DNA from: Candidatus Symbiothrix sp.
GTDB lineage: Bacteria > Bacteroidota > Bacteroidia > Bacteroidales > Azobacteroidaceae
NCBI GenBank assembly: GCA_031284765.1
Contig: JAITXK010000113.1
Location: 1 to 10,028, forward strand
Reading direction: 5' to 3'
DNA length: 10,028 nt
Shown here: in pieces, positions 7,016 through 10,028 of the stretch
Position numbering within the stretch: the stretch's first letter is position 1
How the letters are laid out: every line of letters starts with the position of its first letter
Made by a program: the position numbers and the translations under genes
The notes under the pieces: generated by a model
Told to the model about the DNA's origin: nothing
Databases searched by the model: none
The model's input: the letters and a program-made list of their open reading frames with translations, nothing else

Positions 7016-8539
7016 TTAGTGTTTAAAGTGACGGATGCCCGTCATTACCATTGCTACATTATTTTTATTACAATATTCAATAGACAAATCATCCTTGATA
7101 GAGCCTCCGGGTTGCACAACGGCTGTGATGCCTGCTTCGTGCGCAATTTCCACACAATCGGGGAAAGGAAAAAAGGCGTCGGATGCCATGACTGCGCCAT
7201 GCAAATCGAACCCGAATGTACGGGCTTTTTCGATAGCCTGTTTGAGTGCATCTACACGGGAAGTTTGTCCGACTCCGCTCGCACACAATTGTTTATTCCT
7301 GGCCAATACAATGGCATTCGATTTGGTGTTTTTAACTAATTTATTGGCAAACAACAAATCTTCAGCTTCTGCCGCTGAGGGAGTGTGGATGGTAACCGAT
7401 TTTAAATCGGCAAGAGTTTGAATGCTCAAATCTTTATCCTGCACCAAAATGCCATTCAACAAGGAACGGAATTGCAAGGGATATTGTGATTTATCTTTTT
7501 GAATCAGAATGATGCGGTTTTTCTTTTGTTGCAAAATAGCTAAAGCCTCGGCATCGTAAGCCGGTGCGATTATTACTTCAAAGAAAATTTTATGAATTTC
7601 TTCGGCCGCTGCCGCATCTATGGCGGCATTGCAAATCAATACACCTCCGAAAGCCGAAACAGGATCGCCCGCCAAAGCAGCTTCCCAAGCTTCTTTTACC
7701 GTGGGACGGGACGCGATTCCGCAGGCATTGTTGTGTTTCAAAACGGCAAATGTCAGTTCATCAAATTCGGCAATCAAATCAATGGCCGCGTGGATGTCCA
7801 ATAAATTATTGTAGGAGATTTCTTTGCCTTGCAATTGTGTGAATTGGGCATTGAAATTGCCGTAGAAAATTCCTTTTTGATGCGGATTTTCGCCGTAGCG
7901 CAAGGATTTGGCCTCATCGCAGGCCTGACGGAAATGACTGCCCTCGCCTCCATCGAAATAGTTAAAAATGGCGGTATCGTAACCGGACGAAACGGCAAAC
8001 GCTTCTTTGGCAAACCATTTGCGGTCTTCCCATTCAGACACGGCGCCTTTTTCGGAAAGCAACTGATGCAATGCGGAATATTGTGTTTTGGAAGCTACAA
8101 TAATTACATCATTAAAATTTTTAGCGGCAGCTCGAATTAACGAAATGCCGCCTATATCAATTTTTTCAATAATCTCTTCTTCACTGGCATGGGAGGAAAC
8201 GGTTTCCTGGAAAGGATACAAATCTACAATTACCAAATCAATTTCAGGTATTTCGTATTCCTTGATTTGCGCTTGGTCGCCTGCATTGTCCCGACGGTTC
8301 AAAATGCCGCCGAATACTTTCGGATGCAAGGTTTTTACGCGACCGCCCAAAATGGAAGGATAGCCGGTTAAGCTTTCAACCGAACGGCAAGGCAAACCTA
8401 ACGATTCGATAAAGGTTTGTGTTCCGCCCGTTGAGTAAAATGCAACGCCTTCCCGATGTAATTTTTGCAGAATTTCATCCAATCCGTCTTTATAAAATAC
8501 CGAAACGAGAGCGCTTTTAATCTTTTTGGGTGCAGACAT
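7016..8539 (-). CDS. purH: Bifunctional AICAR formyltransferase / IMP cyclohydrolase PurH
   Basis: PurH carries out the last two steps of de novo purine synthesis: AICAR to FAICAR with 10-formyltetrahydrofolate, then ring closure to IMP. It is a cytoplasmic protein of 507 residues, a normal length. The N-terminal cyclohydrolase (MGS-like) domain spans about 6-150, with STGGT at 36-40, GGRVKTLHP at 65-73 and DLVIVDLYPF at 101-110. The formyltransferase domain follows, with RYGENPHQKG at 214-223 and the catalytic Lys268-His269 in KHNNACG; near the C terminus are SDAFFPFPD at 453-461, QPGGSIKD at 476-483 and the terminal GIRHFKH. It is the first gene of the purH-mreBCD-mrdA-rodA unit, 5 nt from mreB, with a candidate promoter 39 bp upstream of its ATG. 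No obvious riboswitch fits in the leader of about 30 nt. Confidence 0.98.
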   Translation of the reverse strand: MSAPKKIKSALVSVFYKDGLDEILQKLHREGVAFYSTGGTQTFIESLGLPCRSVESLTGYPSILGGRVKTLHPKVFGGILNRRDNAGDQAQIKEYEIPEIDLVIVDLYPFQETVSSHASEEEIIEKIDIGGISLIRAAAKNFNDVIIVASKTQYSALHQLLSEKGAVSEWEDRKWFAKEAFAVSSGYDTAIFNYFDGGEGSHFRQACDEAKSLRYGENPHQKGIFYGNFNAQFTQLQGKEISYNNLLDIHAAIDLIAEFDELTFAVLKHNNACGIASRPTVKEAWEAALAGDPVSAFGGVLICNAAIDAAAAEEIHKIFFEVIIAPAYDAEALAILQQKKNRIILIQKDKSQYPLQFRSLLNGILVQDKDLSIQTLADLKSVTIHTPSAAEAEDLLFANKLVKNTKSNAIVLARNKQLCASGVGQTSRVDALKQAIEKARTFGFDLHGAVMASDAFFPFPDCVEIAHEAGITAVVQPGGSIKDDLSIEYCNKNNVAMVMTGIRHFKH

Positions 8540-8577
8540 ATTTTATGATTATTTTCTGTTGTATTTGTTTTAGGCAA

Positions 8578-8608
8578 CAAAATTAGACAATTACTTTGAA
8601 ATAATCAA
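8578..8608 (-). promoter_or_regulatory. Candidate Bacteroidetes promoter for the purH-mreBCD-mrdA-rodA unit
   Basis: On the minus strand 8585-8578 reads TAATTTTG, a full match to the Bacteroidetes -7 consensus TAnnTTTG. TTG at 8608-8606 lies 20 bases upstream and fits the -33 element. Transcription would start near 8571, leaving a leader of about 30 nt before the purH ATG at 8539. The -33 element directly abuts the edge of the inverted repeat at 8609-8693. No other intergenic space of useful size exists in the unit, so this is the most likely main promoter for all six genes. Confidence 0.6.
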
Positions 8609-8693
8609 CTGAAAATCCAATAAACTGAATAAATTAAAGCGATGAATTTAATTCTCGCATTGAATTTATTCAGTTTATCGGATTTATTTTCAG
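8609..8693 (-). terminator. Long interrupted inverted repeat, probable terminator of the hexokinase transcript
   Basis: A perfect 16-bp inverted repeat pairs 8620-8635 with 8663-8678 (arms ATAAACTGAATAAATT and its complement). After one mismatch it extends outward: 8616-8618 pairs with 8680-8682, and CTGAAAA at 8609-8615 pairs with 8687-8693 across a 4-base bulge (8683-8686). The 27-nt loop can itself fold: GCGA 8639-8642 with TCGC 8655-8658, and GAAT 8644-8647 with ATTC 8651-8654. The arm nearest the hexokinase gene overlaps its stop codon (8692-8690). In the minus-strand transcript the hairpin follows the stop at once and is trailed by a short U-containing stretch, not a long U run. A Rho-independent-like terminator or 3'-end stabilising hairpin is the simplest reading; a small palindromic repeat element is an alternative. 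Confidence 0.65.
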
Positions 8694-9958
8694 GAAAGTG
8701 CGGCAATAGCCGACCCAATCAGATTGGCATCGTTCAAACGGCTTGTATAAACGTGTATATGATTCAATCCGAAAGCAGCCAGATAGTTGTGCAAATGATC
8801 CGAAACCAATTGGTTGTAATCAGCGCCATTTTTGTCTTCACTCCAGAAAAGACTTCCATCGGCAGCCAGACAAATATTGGAAATGTTTTTGTTGTACGAC
8901 TGCTTGGTGCCGTTGTAATCCGCCAAAACCAGTACCAAACCGGCCAGGGATGCTGCCACCAATTTCGCCGAACGGTCATAAATACTGCGGGCTACAGCTA
9001 CATATTCTTCTTTATAAATGGCGGGGAAACTCATCATATTGGTCAGTTTTTCGCCGTCGAATTTCGATTCAAGGGCAATTTCGGGGAAAGTGTTGCAGAA
9101 GATAGAGCCTAAATAACCCCCTGAAATGGCTTTTTCAAATAATTGACTGCCGTGATTATTGGAATATTCATCCACTTTTTTATCTATTTCCGTCATGTAT
9201 TGACCAACCATTGTTCCGCTGAGAAGTGACGGCACTAAATTGCCCGATTCCAGATTGACGGGAATCAAGTCGCCGCCACTGTACGATTTATTCAGTTTTT
9301 CGATCTGATCTTTATGAATCAATGCGGCCATGTTGGTACCGGTGCCGACAATCAGACCGATGTAGCTGTCGTAACCCGGCTGAGCCAATCCCGCGAACAA
9401 GCAGGCAATTGTATCATTGACCACCTTAATTGTTTGGAACTGCGTTTTTTCCTTCATGCCCGGATAGGTGTTCAGGTACTCCATCAAAGGCCTGCCGACC
9501 TGTTTGTCAAGCATTTCAGGTATGTAAATTTCTTTGGTCCAGCGAAGCAGAACGGCATCGCCACCCAGCGTGGATTCGGCCGGATAGGAGAAACAGTAAC
9601 CGATATGCGTTACCTGAGGATCTAATTCTTTCAATTGAGCAATCAAGTCGGCCATTGCGTTGAACAGATCGTTTTGTGCAAATCCTGCCGTTTCTTTGGC
9701 GGACAAGGGCTTTTTCAGATTTTCAAGTATTGCCGGTTCTTCGCCTCTTTTAAATTGTACGATGGAAGCGCGAAAATTGGTTCCTCCCCAATCTAAAGCC
9801 AGCACTTTGCCTTCAAAATCTTTCCCCGGATTGATGTAGGTGGGAAGACAGGCAATTTCTTTACCATCCTCTTTGAGGCCGGCATTAATCTTATTACCAA
9901 GGTCTCTGGCAATTTCCTTGTATTGCGAGAGTGTCATGTTGAAAATGTTTGTTTTCAT
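8690..9958 (-). CDS. Hexokinase (eukaryotic-type hexokinase family, Bacteroides HexA-like)
   Basis: The product phosphorylates glucose, and possibly other hexoses, with ATP as the entry step to glycolysis in the cytoplasm. At 422 residues it is a single hexokinase unit, about half of mammalian hexokinase I. Motifs: phosphate-1 loop LDWGGTN at 55-61, sugar-binding FSYP at 123-126 and WTKE at 140-143, catalytic Asp182 in VVNDT at 179-183, phosphate-2 loop GTGTN at 205-209, Glu237 in NLESGN, and EKAISGGYLG at 275-284 (family EKMISGxYLGE). These features separate it from ROK-type glucokinases, which would show a CxxCGxxGC zinc motif. Trp57 replaces the usual Leu or Met in LDLGGTN. The ATG at 9958 is preferred over Met8 because MKTNIFNMT resembles the N terminus I recall for Bacteroides hexokinases. 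It lies upstream of purH, same strand, separated by the inverted repeat, and has its own candidate promoter. Confidence 0.93.
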   Translation of the reverse strand: MKTNIFNMTLSQYKEIARDLGNKINAGLKEDGKEIACLPTYINPGKDFEGKVLALDWGGTNFRASIVQFKRGEEPAILENLKKPLSAKETAGFAQNDLFNAMADLIAQLKELDPQVTHIGYCFSYPAESTLGGDAVLLRWTKEIYIPEMLDKQVGRPLMEYLNTYPGMKEKTQFQTIKVVNDTIACLFAGLAQPGYDSYIGLIVGTGTNMAALIHKDQIEKLNKSYSGGDLIPVNLESGNLVPSLLSGTMVGQYMTEIDKKVDEYSNNHGSQLFEKAISGGYLGSIFCNTFPEIALESKFDGEKLTNMMSFPAIYKEEYVAVARSIYDRSAKLVAASLAGLVLVLADYNGTKQSYNKNISNICLAADGSLFWSEDKNGADYNQLVSDHLHNYLAAFGLNHIHVYTSRLNDANLIGSAIAALS

Positions 9959-9994
9959 GTTATCTATATTTAATTAATGGATTAAAAAACGTTG

Positions 9995-10025
9995 CAAATA
10001 TAGCACTTTAATTTTGAATTGTCAG
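9995..10025 (-). promoter_or_regulatory. Candidate Bacteroidetes promoter for the hexokinase gene
   Basis: On the minus strand 10002-9995 reads TATATTTG, a full match to TAnnTTTG. Twenty bases upstream is CTG at 10025-10023, one base off the -33 TTG core. A start near 9988 would leave a leader of about 30 nt before the ATG at 9958, much like the other two minus-strand promoters here. The window ends 3 bp beyond, so upstream operators cannot be judged. Confidence 0.45.
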
Positions 10026-10028
10026 GGG

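Noticed and set aside
8642..9112. A 156-codon open frame on the plus strand across the hexokinase 3' end
   Set aside because: It starts within the palindrome loop and runs antisense to conserved hexokinase motifs. The product resembles no family I know.

Overview
The window looks like a core chromosomal segment of a member of the Bacteroidota, most likely order Bacteroidales. Four things point there: the protein sequences (RsmA with GNYPYNISSQIFFKVLD, the long RodA, the Bacteroides-type hexokinase); the gene order purH-mreB-mreC-mreD-mrdA-rodA; the lack of clear Shine-Dalgarno sequences; and intergenic matches to the Bacteroidetes promoter -7 consensus TAnnTTTG. Base composition is moderate and looks uniform by eye. 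I saw no insertion sequence, CRISPR array, phage gene, tRNA or rRNA.

Layout. At 1-374 (minus) is the 5' part of a membrane protein of the lysylphosphatidylglycerol synthase transmembrane / flippase-like family, cut by the window edge. It is divergent from rsmA (436-1233, plus), the 16S rRNA dimethyladenosine transferase. The 61-bp gap between them holds two -7 elements facing opposite ways, only 8 bp apart. rsmA converges on rodA across an 87-bp gap.

From 8539 down to 1321 (minus) runs one tightly packed six-gene unit: purH, mreB, mreC, mreD, mrdA (PBP2), rodA. The junctions are a 5-nt gap, 0 nt, two 1-nt TAATG overlaps and a 20-nt overlap. MreB, MreC, MreD, PBP2 and RodA together form the elongasome, which inserts peptidoglycan along the cell side wall; purH makes IMP for purine synthesis and is the first gene of the unit. 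A Bacteroidetes-type promoter lies just upstream of purH at 8578-8608.

Upstream of that promoter, an 85-nt interrupted inverted repeat (8609-8693) fills the space up to the stop codon of a hexokinase gene (8690-9958, minus). The repeat is the likely terminator of the hexokinase transcript. The hexokinase has its own candidate promoter at 9995-10025.

This is ordinary housekeeping DNA and I do not see an undescribed system. The points most worth a second look are: the mreB/mreC junction, where the two genes share a frame, are separated only by TAA, and mreC must start at TTG; the overlapping divergent promoters upstream of rsmA; the long palindrome between hexokinase and purH; a Cys/His cluster in PBP2; and the four extra membrane helices in RodA.
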